DNA of 9,773 nt from an uncultured Collinsella sp. (GTDB lineage Bacteria; Actinomycetota; Coriobacteriia; Coriobacteriales; Coriobacteriaceae), in contig CAAEDE010000076.1 in the NCBI GenBank assembly GCA_900754525.1, forward strand, positions 1 through 9,773, given 5' to 3'. This document shows positions 1 to 7,017 of the stretch, in pieces (positions within the stretch are counted from its first letter, which is position 1; each line of letters opens with the position of its first letter). The position numbers were made by a program, and so were the translations under genes. A model generated the notes under the pieces. That model saw only the letters and a program-made list of their open reading frames with translations, was not told the origin of the DNA and made no database searches.

Positions 1-171
1 ACAACATTGTCGCAGCCCCGACCCGCGGTCACGAGCGGGGGCTCCTGTCGTTTCCGTGCCCTCGGATTGGGTCATAGTGTCTGTCCGTCCTCTACCTGCG
101 GCGTTGTCTTGCTCCGGATGCGGCAGTTAGGGACGTTCCTTTTCTGCCGGCAGTCTGGGACATTCCTTGGG
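1..171. other. Non-coding stretch at window start with a short direct repeat
   Basis: No convincing gene is seen; the open frame at its left end has no ribosome binding site and no recognisable protein. An imperfect GC-rich hairpin lies at about 14-43 (AGCCCC pairing with GGGGCT), followed only by a weak T-rich stretch, so it may be the terminator of a gene beyond the left edge, but this is uncertain. At 121-141 and 148-168 there are two 21-bp direct copies of CGGCAGTnnGGGACnTTCCTT, identical except at three positions and 27 bp apart. Confidence 0.4.
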
Positions 172-229
172 GTAGTCATTGGGGATGTTCTTTAATGACT
201 AGTCGTTTAAGAACGTCCCCGATGACTAC
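172..229. repeat. 58-bp near-perfect palindrome (REP-like candidate)
   Basis: The two 29-base halves match at 25 positions when one is reverse-complemented. The arms run from GTAGTCATTGGGGATGTTCTT on the left to AAGAACGTCCCCGATGACTAC on the right, and the centre is the self-complementary GACTAGTC. Three of the four mismatches become G-U pairs if the plus strand is transcribed, and would be A-C mismatches in a minus-strand RNA, so the element is built to fold as plus-strand RNA. It carries the GGGGA(C/T)/GTCCCC core seen in other intergenic hairpins here. There is no run of T after it, so it is not an obvious terminator. Confidence 0.75.
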
Positions 230-233
230 ACTC

Positions 234-274
234 AAAAACGGCGCCCGTCGGCGATGTTGCCGGCGGGCGCCGTT
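234..274 (-). terminator. Rho-independent terminator of the galK-galT operon
   Basis: Read on the minus strand, a 16-bp GC-rich stem (237-252 with 259-274, one mismatch that is G-U or A-C depending on strand) closes a 6-base loop and is followed directly by TTTTT (complement of 234-238). It lies about 50 bases past the galT stop codon, in the right orientation to end that operon. Confidence 0.85.
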
Positions 275-287
275 GCCTTGAGGACGA

Positions 288-322
288 AATGATCCGTTTT
301 CCTCCGTCCCCAAGGGATCATT
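288..322 (-). repeat. Small GGGGAC hairpin overlapping the galT stop codon
   Basis: A perfect 8-bp inverted repeat, AATGATCC at 288-295 and GGATCATT at 315-322, encloses 19 bases. On the minus strand the loop contains GGGGACGGAGG. The right arm includes two bases of the galT TAA stop (321-323), so the hairpin begins at the end of the coding region. It resembles the other GGGGAC hairpins of this window, but has no following T run, and the real terminator stands further on at 234-274. Confidence 0.5.
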
Positions 323-1949
323 ACAGCGAGTCGATAAAGTGCTGCTGGGCGGCACGTCCTGCCTCGTCCCACTTAAAGACACCGGCGTTGTCGAGCACGT
401 GGCCAAACACCACGCCGACCTCCTCGTGCAGGATATCGATGGCGTTGTCGGCCGTAAGCTCGTCGGCGCGGCGGGCAAAGACGTCCTCAGCCCATGCGGC
501 GTGGCTGCGGCAAAGATCATCGCCCTCGAGCGCACCGGCAAGGTCGTAGCTGGCATCGACCTTGGCTGCCAGCAGATGCTCACGGACAGCGCCAAGCTCG
601 GGAACCAGGCGCGGCGGCAGAATGGCCAGGCCCATGACCTCGATCAGGCCGATGTTCTCCTTCTTAATGTGGTGGTACTCGGCATGCGGATGGAAAACGC
701 CCAGCGGATGCTCGTCGGTCGTGATATTGCAGCGAAGCGCCAGGTAGGCCTCGTAAATCTCGCCGCCGGCATTGCCGCGGGAATCGACGCGGCGGATGAC
801 GGGCGTCACGGTGTTGTGGGCCACGCCGTCGGCCGTGTGTGCGATAACGCCCACCGACTCATCGGTCCACTCGCGCCAGGCGAGGATAATCTTCTCAGCA
901 GCGTCGAGCAGCTGAGCGCGGTCATGCGAGCGCAGACGCAGCACCGAGAGCGGCCATTGCAGCACAGTGCCGGTGACCTGGTCAAATCCGGGCACGCTAA
1001 ACTGCGAGATCTCGGCGGCGTGCATCATGGGGAACTCGTGCGCGCCGCCCTGGAAGTGGTCGTGCGACAAGATCGAGCCGCCCACGATAGGCAGGTCGGC
1101 GTTGGAGCCAATAAAGTAGTGCGGGAACAGGTCGACAAAGTCGAGCAGGCAGGTCAGGCCCTTGCGGTCCACGTGCATCGGGCGATGCTCGGAGCTCATA
1201 GCAATGCAGTGCTCGTTAAAATACGCATACGGGCTGTACTGGAAACCCCAGCGCTCGCCGTCGAGCTGGATGGGGATAACGCGCAGATTCTGGCGGGCGG
1301 GGTGAGCGCCGCCGTCGGCTGCGGCGGAGCGTCCGGGGTAGCCCTCGTTTTCGATGCAGAGCTGACAGGCGGGATACTTCTCGCCTGTGTTTTTGGCGGC
1401 ACCGGCCGCGGCAATATCGCGCGGGTCCTTTTCGGGCTTTGACAGGTTGATGGTGATCTCCAGGTCACCCCAGTTGGTGGAAGTGCTCCATTTGATGTTG
1501 CGCGCGATGGCGGCGCGGCGCACGTAACCGGCGTCACAGCACAGGCCGTAGAACCAGTCGGTCGCGGCGCGGGGCTCGTTGACGCCCATGCGGCCGTTGA
1601 ATTCCTCGTTTACAACCGAAGGCCTCGGCATCAGCACGCCCATGATGCGCATGGCGATGCGGTCGCGGCCCGATGCCGTGTCCTCGGCGGCACCGTTGAC
1701 AACGGCGGCCTCGGAAAGCGCGGCAAGCGTGCCCTCCAGGTCAAAATTGGGGAGTGTATCGGGGTGCAAGAACGAGAGTTTCTCGACCTGGAGCGCCCAG
1801 GCCATGTCGAGCGCCGGACCCGTGGCGCCGATGCACTCGAGAATGGTGTTGTAGGCCCAGATGCGATCGTCCTGGCCGATCATCGATCGGTGAATAGCGT
1901 ACTCGATCAGGTTCTGCGCGGCCTCGCGCACGTCAGTCATTACAGCCAT
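321..1949 (-). CDS. galT: Class II galactose-1-phosphate (UTP-hexose-1-phosphate) uridylyltransferase
   Basis: GalT exchanges UMP between UDP-glucose and galactose-1-phosphate, the second step of the cytoplasmic Leloir pathway. The 542-residue protein belongs to the long class II family of Firmicutes and Coriobacteria, not the short E. coli type. Seen: a CQLCIENEGYPGR segment at about 195-207, a GFQYSPYAYFNEHCI segment near 235-249, and the active-site region SHDHFQGGAHEFPMMHA at about 295-311. It is somewhat longer than I expect for the family (about 490-510). The ATG at 1949 overlaps the galK end by 10 bases and has AAGGGGG 10 bases upstream; a second ATG at 1940 would give a TAATG stop-start with galK but a more distant ribosome site. 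It is translationally coupled to galK and ends at the terminator at 234-274. Function is secure; the exact start is not. Confidence 0.93.
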   Translation of the reverse strand: MAVMTDVREAAQNLIEYAIHRSMIGQDDRIWAYNTILECIGATGPALDMAWALQVEKLSFLHPDTLPNFDLEGTLAALSEAAVVNGAAEDTASGRDRIAMRIMGVLMPRPSVVNEEFNGRMGVNEPRAATDWFYGLCCDAGYVRRAAIARNIKWSTSTNWGDLEITINLSKPEKDPRDIAAAGAAKNTGEKYPACQLCIENEGYPGRSAAADGGAHPARQNLRVIPIQLDGERWGFQYSPYAYFNEHCIAMSSEHRPMHVDRKGLTCLLDFVDLFPHYFIGSNADLPIVGGSILSHDHFQGGAHEFPMMHAAEISQFSVPGFDQVTGTVLQWPLSVLRLRSHDRAQLLDAAEKIILAWREWTDESVGVIAHTADGVAHNTVTPVIRRVDSRGNAGGEIYEAYLALRCNITTDEHPLGVFHPHAEYHHIKKENIGLIEVMGLAILPPRLVPELGAVREHLLAAKVDASYDLAGALEGDDLCRSHAAWAEDVFARRADELTADNAIDILHEEVGVVFGHVLDNAGVFKWDEAGRAAQQHFIDSL

Positions 1950-3145
1950 GCCGCGTAAGCCCCCTTGTCAGAGATGGCGTAGTGACGGGCAGAGCCCTCG
2001 CCCAGCCAGCTGTTCATCTTGGTGATGAAGGTGTCGACCAGATCGAGCGGCACGAAGGCCTGGATGGTACCGCCAAAGCCGCCGCCGTGAATACGAACGG
2101 CGCCACGGCCGTCGAGCACATGCTCGGCAAGAGCAAGCGCGTACATGGAAGGCTGCTCGGCACCCAGTTTGGCGACGACATTCTGCAGGTACATGGCAGA
2201 GCTGGCGCCGGACTCGCGCGTCAGGACCAGGAACTGGTCAATGTCGCCGGCGTTCAGGGCCGCCCAGCGCTTGTCGACCAAGCCGTTCTCGTACCAGTAG
2301 TGAACGGCACGCAGACAGGCGCGGTCGCCCAGCTTGGCGCGCAGCTCGGGGAGCTTGGCGTCAAAATCGGCAACGTTTACCTCGCACAGGCGTGCCTTGC
2401 CAAACTCGGCGGCGACGTCTTGCATTTCGCGCGGAACGGCGGCGTAGTCATCGGTGGCGGCCACGTGGTCGGCGCCGACCTTAACGAGCACGAGCGCGTA
2501 GCCGTGATCCTCAAAGTTGAACTCGAGCTTCTGGGTCTTAGGTTGGGCCTGGTCCTCAAAGTCCATGTAGGCAAGGCCGCCCAGGCACACAGCGGCCTGG
2601 TCCATAAGACCGCAGGGCTTGCCATAGTAGTTGTTCTCGGTGCGCTGGCTCATCTGGGCGAGTGCGACGGGCTCAATCGCGGGCGCGACCCAGAGCGTCT
2701 CCATAGCGCGGCCGTATGCCGCCTCGACAGCAGCGGAGCTCGAAAGACCGCCGCCCGAGGGGACGGAGCAGGTGTAGGCAAAGTCGAAGCCCTTGGGCGC
2801 AACACCCAGGGCAGCGATTTCGTGGGCCATGCCGCGGACAAGGCTCGCGGACGTGCCCTTCTCGGACTCCTGAACGTCTAGCGTATCGAGCGTGATCTCA
2901 AAGGTGGGGTAGCCCTCATCGGCAACGCGGACCTTGTTGGTGTCGGTCGCTACGGCGATGCCGTCGACGGCGACATCGAGCGAGCCGGCGATAACGTGGC
3001 CGCCCTCGTGATCGGTGTGGTTGCCACTGATTTCGGAACGGCCGGGCGCGTGCACGTAGAGCACCTGGCGGTCGCCGATGGGGCCAAGCTCCTCCTCAAA
3101 TAGCTTGGTGAGCGTGGCGAGTGTCTTTTCGTCGGGAGTGGTCAT
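1940..3145 (-). CDS. galK: Galactokinase
   Basis: GalK phosphorylates galactose with ATP to galactose-1-phosphate, the substrate of the next gene's product. It is a GHMP-family kinase of 401 residues, the normal size. Three family motifs are visible: the galactokinase signature GRSEISGNHTDHEGG (about 35-49), the ATP-binding loop VPSGGGLSSSAAV (about 128-140), and the C-terminal GGGFGGTIQAFV (about 354-365). The catalytic Asp region CGLMDQ lies at about 178-183. The ATG at 3145 is chosen because AAAGGA sits 5 bases upstream; the frame stays open upstream to 3232 but would run into the operator region, with no better ribosome site. It is the first gene of a galK-galT operon and is divergent from a LacI-type regulator, whose probable operators lie just upstream. 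No galE is present in the window. Confidence 0.95.
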   Translation of the reverse strand: MTTPDEKTLATLTKLFEEELGPIGDRQVLYVHAPGRSEISGNHTDHEGGHVIAGSLDVAVDGIAVATDTNKVRVADEGYPTFEITLDTLDVQESEKGTSASLVRGMAHEIAALGVAPKGFDFAYTCSVPSGGGLSSSAAVEAAYGRAMETLWVAPAIEPVALAQMSQRTENNYYGKPCGLMDQAAVCLGGLAYMDFEDQAQPKTQKLEFNFEDHGYALVLVKVGADHVAATDDYAAVPREMQDVAAEFGKARLCEVNVADFDAKLPELRAKLGDRACLRAVHYWYENGLVDKRWAALNAGDIDQFLVLTRESGASSAMYLQNVVAKLGAEQPSMYALALAEHVLDGRGAVRIHGGGFGGTIQAFVPLDLVDTFITKMNSWLGEGSARHYAISDKGAYAAWL

Positions 3146-3185
3146 GGGAGTCCTTTCCTTGGCGCGCACGGGTGAGTTTTGCGTC

Positions 3186-3203
3186 GTTATGAGTACGTTA
3201 ACA
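3186..3203. promoter_or_regulatory. Candidate operator copy 1 for the LacI-type regulator
   Basis: The 18-mer GTTATGAGTACGTTAACA occurs here and again, exactly but inverted, at 3254-3271. Its outer arms GTTA and TAAC form a dyad with a 9-base spacer. It lies about 40 bases upstream of the galK start codon, where a repressor would block transcription of galKT. Confidence 0.65.
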
Positions 3204-3253
3204 ACTTGTAGCGGCATGAACCAAGTGCTCACGATACCGCACGTTACGGGCTA

Positions 3254-3271
3254 TGTTAACGTACTCATAAC
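3254..3271. promoter_or_regulatory. Candidate operator copy 2 (exact inverted copy)
   Basis: This is the exact reverse complement of the site at 3186-3203, 68 bp away centre to centre. With one more base it reads TGTTA-N9-TAACA, a dyad fitting a LacI-family dimer site. Together, copies 1 and 2 bracket the likely galK promoter. Confidence 0.65.
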
Positions 3272-3288
3272 ACATCGCTTGTCACTTT

Positions 3289-3350
3289 TTGAGAATCTGG
3301 TAATCGGTAGAAATACAGCCGTGAACGGTACTGCCGTATGGACTTATAAA
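3289..3350 (+). promoter_or_regulatory. Candidate promoter region of the lacI-type gene
   Basis: Two weak sigma-70-like pairs are visible: TTGAGA (3289-3294), 17 bases, AATACA (3312-3317); and GTGAAC (3321-3326), 17 bases, TTATAA (3344-3349). The second has the better -10 and the third operator copy (3373-3390) just downstream of it, consistent with self-repression. Neither pair is strong, so the exact promoter is uncertain. Confidence 0.35.
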
Positions 3351-3372
3351 GCAGAAGAGATGCAGATAGAAA

Positions 3373-3390
3373 AAGTAGAGTACGTTAACA
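3373..3390. promoter_or_regulatory. Candidate operator copy 3 (partial)
   Basis: GAGTACGTTAACA (3378-3390) is identical to the right 13 bases of the operator at 3186-3203 and in the same orientation; the left arm is degenerate. It lies between the likely lacI promoter and the lacI start, a usual place for autoregulation. Confidence 0.5.
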
Positions 3391-3483
3391 TGCGTCCGAC
3401 GATAGCGGGCCTCGGCGCGGGATGTATTACTGCCCGGGCCGGCATTCACGCTATTCAGATCTCGCAAGGGTGAAGGTGATCCT

Positions 3484-4515
3484 GTGGCAAGGCGCCCGTC
3501 CAACGATACCAGTTCGCGTCCGGTCTCCATGGCTGACGTCGCCCGCGCTGCCGGCGTTTCGCAGCAGACGGTTTCGCGCGTCGCCAACGGCTTGCCCAAC
3601 GTTAACGAGCAGACGCGCCAGCGCGTGCAGGCCGCTATGCAAGAGCTCGGCTTTCGTCCGAGTTATGCCGGTCGCTCGCTGCGCGACGGTCGTTACCATT
3701 CGGTCGGCCTATGCATCAACGATGTCACCAAGTTTGGCAACCTCTCAATGATCGACGGCATCGCCAGTGCTGCTCGTGAGCATAATTGCGCCATCACGCT
3801 GGTCGAGATGTCCAAGACCGAGGAGTTTTCGCTTGCCGAGGCCACGCGTCGTATGGCCGCATTGCCGGTGGACGGCATCATCATCGGCATGAGCCGCATG
3901 GCGCCCGATTTTGAGACGTTTGATCCGCTGCCGGGTATCGGCACGGTTATCGTCACCATGTATGCGCATCCGCGCGTGACTACGGTCGACTCCGATCATT
4001 ACGGCTGCTCGCTCTTGCTTATGGATCACCTGTTTGAGCTGGGGCACGGGCAGATTCGCTATATTGGCGGCCCGTCGTTCTCGGTCGACGAGCAATTTCG
4101 TCGAGCCGGTTGGCAGGATGCGCTCGAGCGTAAACACATCGAGTCGGCAGAGCCGCTCGAGGGCGACTGGTCTGCCAACAGCGGCTACGAGGCCGGCAGG
4201 TACCTGGCCGAGCACGATCGCACCATGACGGCGATTTACGCGGCAAACGACCAGATGGCAAATGGCGCGATTGCAGCGCTGCGCGATAGCGGCCTGCGCG
4301 TGCCCGAGGACGTGAGCGTGGTGGGTGTCGACGATTCGCTCGATGATTTTGTCGCGCATAACGAGCTCACGACCGTTCGATTCGATTTGCATCAGCGCGG
4401 ACGCGAGGTATTCGAGCATGCGGTTCCCGAGGCGGGTACGGCGGGCAAAACCGTTGCCATTCGCATCCCTGGTCAGCTCATCGTTCGACATAGCACGGCG
4501 ATACCACGCTCATAG
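3484..4515 (+). CDS. LacI/GalR-family transcriptional regulator, probable repressor of galKT
   Basis: This 343-residue cytoplasmic DNA-binding protein has the standard LacI build. An N-terminal helix-turn-helix MADVARAAGVSQQTVSRVANG (about 16-36) is followed by the hinge-helix region ending in GRSLRDGR (about 63-70). A periplasmic-binding-protein-like effector domain follows, with LPVDGIIIG, YAANDQMANG, VPEDVSVVGVDD and ELTTVRFD near the C-terminus. The GTG start at 3484 has AAGG seven bases upstream. An internal ATG at 3529 would remove the residues before the helix-turn-helix and lacks a ribosome site. It is divergent from galK, and the spacer between them holds repeated sites suited to a LacI dimer, so galactose (or a related inducer) control of galKT is the natural inference. 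The effector cannot be read from sequence. Confidence 0.9.
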   Translation: MARRPSNDTSSRPVSMADVARAAGVSQQTVSRVANGLPNVNEQTRQRVQAAMQELGFRPSYAGRSLRDGRYHSVGLCINDVTKFGNLSMIDGIASAAREHNCAITLVEMSKTEEFSLAEATRRMAALPVDGIIIGMSRMAPDFETFDPLPGIGTVIVTMYAHPRVTTVDSDHYGCSLLLMDHLFELGHGQIRYIGGPSFSVDEQFRRAGWQDALERKHIESAEPLEGDWSANSGYEAGRYLAEHDRTMTAIYAANDQMANGAIAALRDSGLRVPEDVSVVGVDDSLDDFVAHNELTTVRFDLHQRGREVFEHAVPEAGTAGKTVAIRIPGQLIVRHSTAIPRS

Positions 4516-4575
4516 TTTGCGCAGGTAAACGGCGGTATATTCTGCCTCAATAACAATCGGTAAGGATGCTGACAG

Positions 4576-4607
4576 ATAGCCGTGGCTATGAAGGCGAGTG
4601 TTATGAT
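4576..4607 (+). promoter_or_regulatory. Extended -10 promoter with upstream palindrome for the flavodiiron gene
   Basis: TGTTATGAT (4599-4607) is an extended -10 element (TG, one base, TATGAT). No -35 hexamer is found at the usual distance. Instead, a 14-bp inverted repeat ATAGCC-GT-GGCTAT (4576-4589) ends 12 bases upstream of the -10, overlapping where -35 should be. This arrangement fits an activator or redox-responsive regulator site, but the binding protein is unknown. A 7-bp inverted repeat GATAGAC/GTCTATC (4605-4611 and 4622-4628) follows in the leader. Confidence 0.5.
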
Positions 4608-4644
4608 AGACGGGTTCTTTTGTCTATCTAGGAGGCTTTGCCTG

Positions 4645-5805
4645 ATGGAGATCACCAAGGATATCCGCTACATTGGCGTCAACGATCACGACATTGACCT
4701 GTTCGAGGGCCAGTACGACGTGTCCGAGAATGGTATGGCATACAACAGCTACGTTATCTTGGGCGATAAAATCGCTGTCGCCGATTCGGTCGACGCTGGC
4801 TTTGTCGACGAGTGGCTCGGCAACCTCGAGGCCGTGCTCGATGGCCGTACGCCCGACTACCTGGTTGTCCATCACATGGAGCCCGATCACTCCGCCGGTA
4901 TCGCCGCCTTTATGGAGCGCTATCCCCAGGCGCAGATTGTGGCCAGCGTGGGTGCTTTCCGCATGATGGTCAACTACTTTGGCACCGACTTCCCCGAGCG
5001 CAAGATGGTCGTCAAAGATGGCGACGTGCTCGACCTGGGCGGCCACAGCCTGACGTTTGTCGGCGCCCCCAACGTGCACTGGCCCGAGGTGCTCTTCTCC
5101 TACGAGTCCACCGACAAGGTGCTCTTTAGCGCCGACGGCTTTGGCAAGTTTGGCGCCAACGACATCGAGGATCCCGAGGGCTGGGCCTGCGAGGCGCGCC
5201 GTTACTACTTTGGCATCGTGGGAAAGTTCGGCAAGTTTGTGCAGGCCGTGCTCAAGAAGGCCGCCGCTCTGGACATCCAGATCATCTGCCCGCTTCACGG
5301 TCCTGTTCTTAGCGAGAACCTGGGCTACTACCTCGACACCTACAACACCTGGTCGAGCTATCAGCCCGAGGACGAGGGCATCACGATTGCCTATGCGAGC
5401 GTGTATGGGCATCTGAAGGCTGCCGTTGAAGAGCTCGCATCTGCGCTCGAAGCCCGCGGCCAGAAGGTTTCCGTCTTTGACCTAGCTCGCGACGATATGG
5501 CCGAGGCCGTTGAGGATGCGTTCCGCTATGACCGTCTGGTGCTTGCCTCCATTACCTATCAGGGCGAGATCTTCCCGTTCATGAGCACCTTTATCCACAC
5601 GCTTGCCGAGCACGCCTATCAGAACCGTACGGTGGCACTCGTCGAGAGCGGCTCCTGGGCGCCCGCTGCCGCCAAGGTTATGACCAAGGAGCTCGAGGGC
5701 ATGAAGGACATCACCCTGGCGCAGAACAAGGTAACCGTCCTGGGTTCGCTCAACGACGCCTCGCGCGCTCAGATTGAGACCCTCGCCGACGAGCTGTCCA
5801 AGTAG
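4645..5805 (+). CDS. Flavodiiron protein (FprA-type oxygen/NO reductase)
   Basis: Flavodiiron proteins reduce O2 to water and/or NO to N2O in the cytoplasm, using electrons from a rubredoxin or similar donor, and protect anaerobes. The 386-residue protein has the class A two-domain build. The metallo-beta-lactamase-like diiron domain shows all expected ligands: H77-x-E79-x-D81-H82 (HMEPDH), H145 (NVHWPE), D164 (FSADGFG) and H218 (PLHGPV). A flavodoxin-like FMN domain follows from about 245, with the phosphate loop YASVYGHLKAA. No C-terminal rubredoxin is fused and none is encoded nearby. The ATG at 4645 is chosen because AGGAGG lies nine bases upstream; the frame is open further upstream without a ribosome site. 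It is a single-gene unit with its own promoter and terminator. Whether it prefers O2 or NO cannot be told from sequence. Confidence 0.93.
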   Translation: MEITKDIRYIGVNDHDIDLFEGQYDVSENGMAYNSYVILGDKIAVADSVDAGFVDEWLGNLEAVLDGRTPDYLVVHHMEPDHSAGIAAFMERYPQAQIVASVGAFRMMVNYFGTDFPERKMVVKDGDVLDLGGHSLTFVGAPNVHWPEVLFSYESTDKVLFSADGFGKFGANDIEDPEGWACEARRYYFGIVGKFGKFVQAVLKKAAALDIQIICPLHGPVLSENLGYYLDTYNTWSSYQPEDEGITIAYASVYGHLKAAVEELASALEARGQKVSVFDLARDDMAEAVEDAFRYDRLVLASITYQGEIFPFMSTFIHTLAEHAYQNRTVALVESGSWAPAAAKVMTKELEGMKDITLAQNKVTVLGSLNDASRAQIETLADELSK

Positions 5806-5837
5806 CGACACGTTCACTTTTGACGCTCAACCATCAC

Positions 5838-5881
5838 AACCACCACAAAGGGGACAGGCACCTTTGTGGTGGTTTTTGTTT
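5838..5881 (+). terminator. Rho-independent terminator with a GGGGAC core
   Basis: A perfect 14-bp stem (5838-5851 with 5861-5874, AACCACCACAAAGG/CCTTTGTGGTGGTT) closes a 9-base loop and runs into TTTTTGTTT, about 30 bases past the flavodiiron stop. It also sits directly downstream of the convergent deoR-type gene, whose stop is at 5880-5882, but on that strand the T run is poor. The stem-loop junction contains AAAGGGGACAGGCACC, the GGGGAC core seen in other repeats of this window. Confidence 0.88.
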
Positions 5882-6683
5882 AAGCGCCGGCGATGATGAG
5901 GGCTGGACGTGCGCTGTCAGTGGCCTCGGCGATCGAGGTGGCGACGGCATGGTCGGGGTCGCGGTCCATCACGATGGTGTTGACATCGGTCAGTTCGGCA
6001 AAGCGGTACATGCCGCGTCCGTTGACCTTACTGGCGTCCATGAGGGCGACGCTTTGATGGGCCGCGGTGATCATGGCCGTTTTGGTCTCAGCCATCTGGG
6101 GAAAGTCGGTCGTAAAGCCGCAACCGGGAACAAAAGCGCCAGGGCACATGACGGCAAGGTCGGCGTGGACCATTTGGAGCGCCTGCATGGTAAGTGGGCC
6201 GTACAGATAGCGATGACCTTTGCGCAGCGCCCCGCCCAGCATGACGACATCGACCGAGGGCATGCTCTCGTCGATATAATCGGCGATGGTAATGTCGGCC
6301 GTGATAACGGTGATGCCGTCGCGCTGGTCGAGGAGCCGGACGAACTCAAGCGCCGTGGTGCCCGAATCGACGAGCAGCGTGTCGCCGTCATTGACAAGCT
6401 CGATGGCGCTTTGCGCGATGGCCTGCTTGGCAGCGACGTTGACATTGATACGGCGATCCTGCGTGGAGACGGTCAGGCGTTTGTGGAGCGACACGGCGCC
6501 ACCATGCGTGCGGCGCAGCTTGCCTGCTTCGGCGAGCGCGTCCAGGTCGGCGCGGGCGGTGACGGAGGACACGCCAAAGGTTTGGGCGATTTCTGCTACC
6601 TGCACCGAGGCATTATGCTCGAGCATTTCCATGATGGCGGCACGACGCTCATCGGCGAAAGCTCGGGTTGTTGCGTGGGCCAT
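5880..6683 (-). CDS. DeoR-family transcriptional regulator of sugar metabolism
   Basis: This 267-residue protein is a typical DeoR/GlpR-class repressor that binds a sugar phosphate. The N-terminal winged helix-turn-helix is at about 11-63, with the family pattern VSSVTARADLDALAEAGKL followed by RTHGGAV. The C-terminal effector domain shows the phosphosugar-binding pattern LLVDSGTTALEF, then VVMLGGALRKGH, and DASKVNGRGMYRFAEL near the end. The ATG at 6683 is preceded by GGAG at five bases; an in-frame ATG at 6740 has no ribosome site and would add a tail unlike the family. It is divergent from the class II aldolase, a classic arrangement in which the regulator controls its neighbour. The AT-rich spacer holds TTTCGTT-like repeats (see 6730-6790). 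The inducer is unknown; a hexose or ketohexose phosphate is likely by family and context. Confidence 0.9.
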   Translation of the reverse strand: MAHATTRAFADERRAAIMEMLEHNASVQVAEIAQTFGVSSVTARADLDALAEAGKLRRTHGGAVSLHKRLTVSTQDRRINVNVAAKQAIAQSAIELVNDGDTLLVDSGTTALEFVRLLDQRDGITVITADITIADYIDESMPSVDVVMLGGALRKGHRYLYGPLTMQALQMVHADLAVMCPGAFVPGCGFTTDFPQMAETKTAMITAAHQSVALMDASKVNGRGMYRFAELTDVNTIVMDRDPDHAVATSIAEATDSARPALIIAGA

Positions 6684-7017
6684 GTCTGCTCCATTCTCTG
6701 CTAAATTTGTAGGAATTGTGTTGAGTCTATTTTCGTTCATTTTCTTTTTGAGTAAGAAAACGCCTTTCGATTACTTATCTTTTCTATAAAAGAAAGACGC
6801 TGAACGCCCAAAATTCAATATCGAATACGCCCACTCGGCTCCAATTCCTTCCGTTTACTTTTCAAAAACGACTGTATTGACCTGCATGGGCTCAATATCT
6901 CGCACATGCAAAGCCGCTGAATTTCATACAATGGAAGCAGCAAAACGCAAGGTAAAACGCCTTGCGGACACGTACGCCCGATGTCCAGATGCGGGCGAGG
7001 GAGAGGAGCAAACGCTC
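6684..7017. promoter_or_regulatory. Divergent control region between the deoR-type gene and the aldolase
   Basis: This 334-bp spacer is clearly richer in A and T than its surroundings and contains no gene. Toward the deoR side lie the possible operator repeats of 6730-6790. Toward the aldolase are a lone -35-like TTGACC (6877-6882) and a -10-like TACAAT (6927-6932), not spaced to each other. A perfect 7-bp inverted repeat CGCAAGG/CCTTGCG (6946-6952 and 6960-6966, 7-base loop) lies in the probable leader. I cannot fix either promoter. Confidence 0.45.
6730..6790. promoter_or_regulatory. Candidate DeoR-type operator repeats
   Basis: The motif TTTCG(T/A)T appears at 6731-6737 and 6766-6772, each followed by more TTTTC or TTATC tracts, and an exact 7-bp inverted repeat TTTTCTT/AAGAAAA lies at 6740-6746 and 6754-6760. 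Tandem TTTCRTT-type tracts are known for some DeoR-family operators, such as that of AgaR. Position between the divergent genes supports an operator; the motif match is only approximate. Confidence 0.35.

Noticed and set aside
339..1442. Long plus-strand open frame opposite galT
   Set aside because: It is antisense to a gene with clear family motifs; long antisense frames are common in GC-rich DNA, and its translation resembles no protein family and has no ribosome site.
1982..2881. Long plus-strand open frame opposite galK
   Set aside because: It is a mirror of the galactokinase codons; the product is low in complexity and unrecognisable, with no ribosome site.
5820..6704. Plus-strand open frame of 294 codons opposite the deoR-type gene
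   Set aside because: It would start inside the terminator region of the flavodiiron gene and is antisense to a gene with all DeoR-family signatures.
6877..7017. N-terminal extension of the aldolase
   Set aside because: The upstream part has no ribosome site and does not resemble the family; the ATG at 7018 has AGGAG at good spacing and gives the normal N-terminus.
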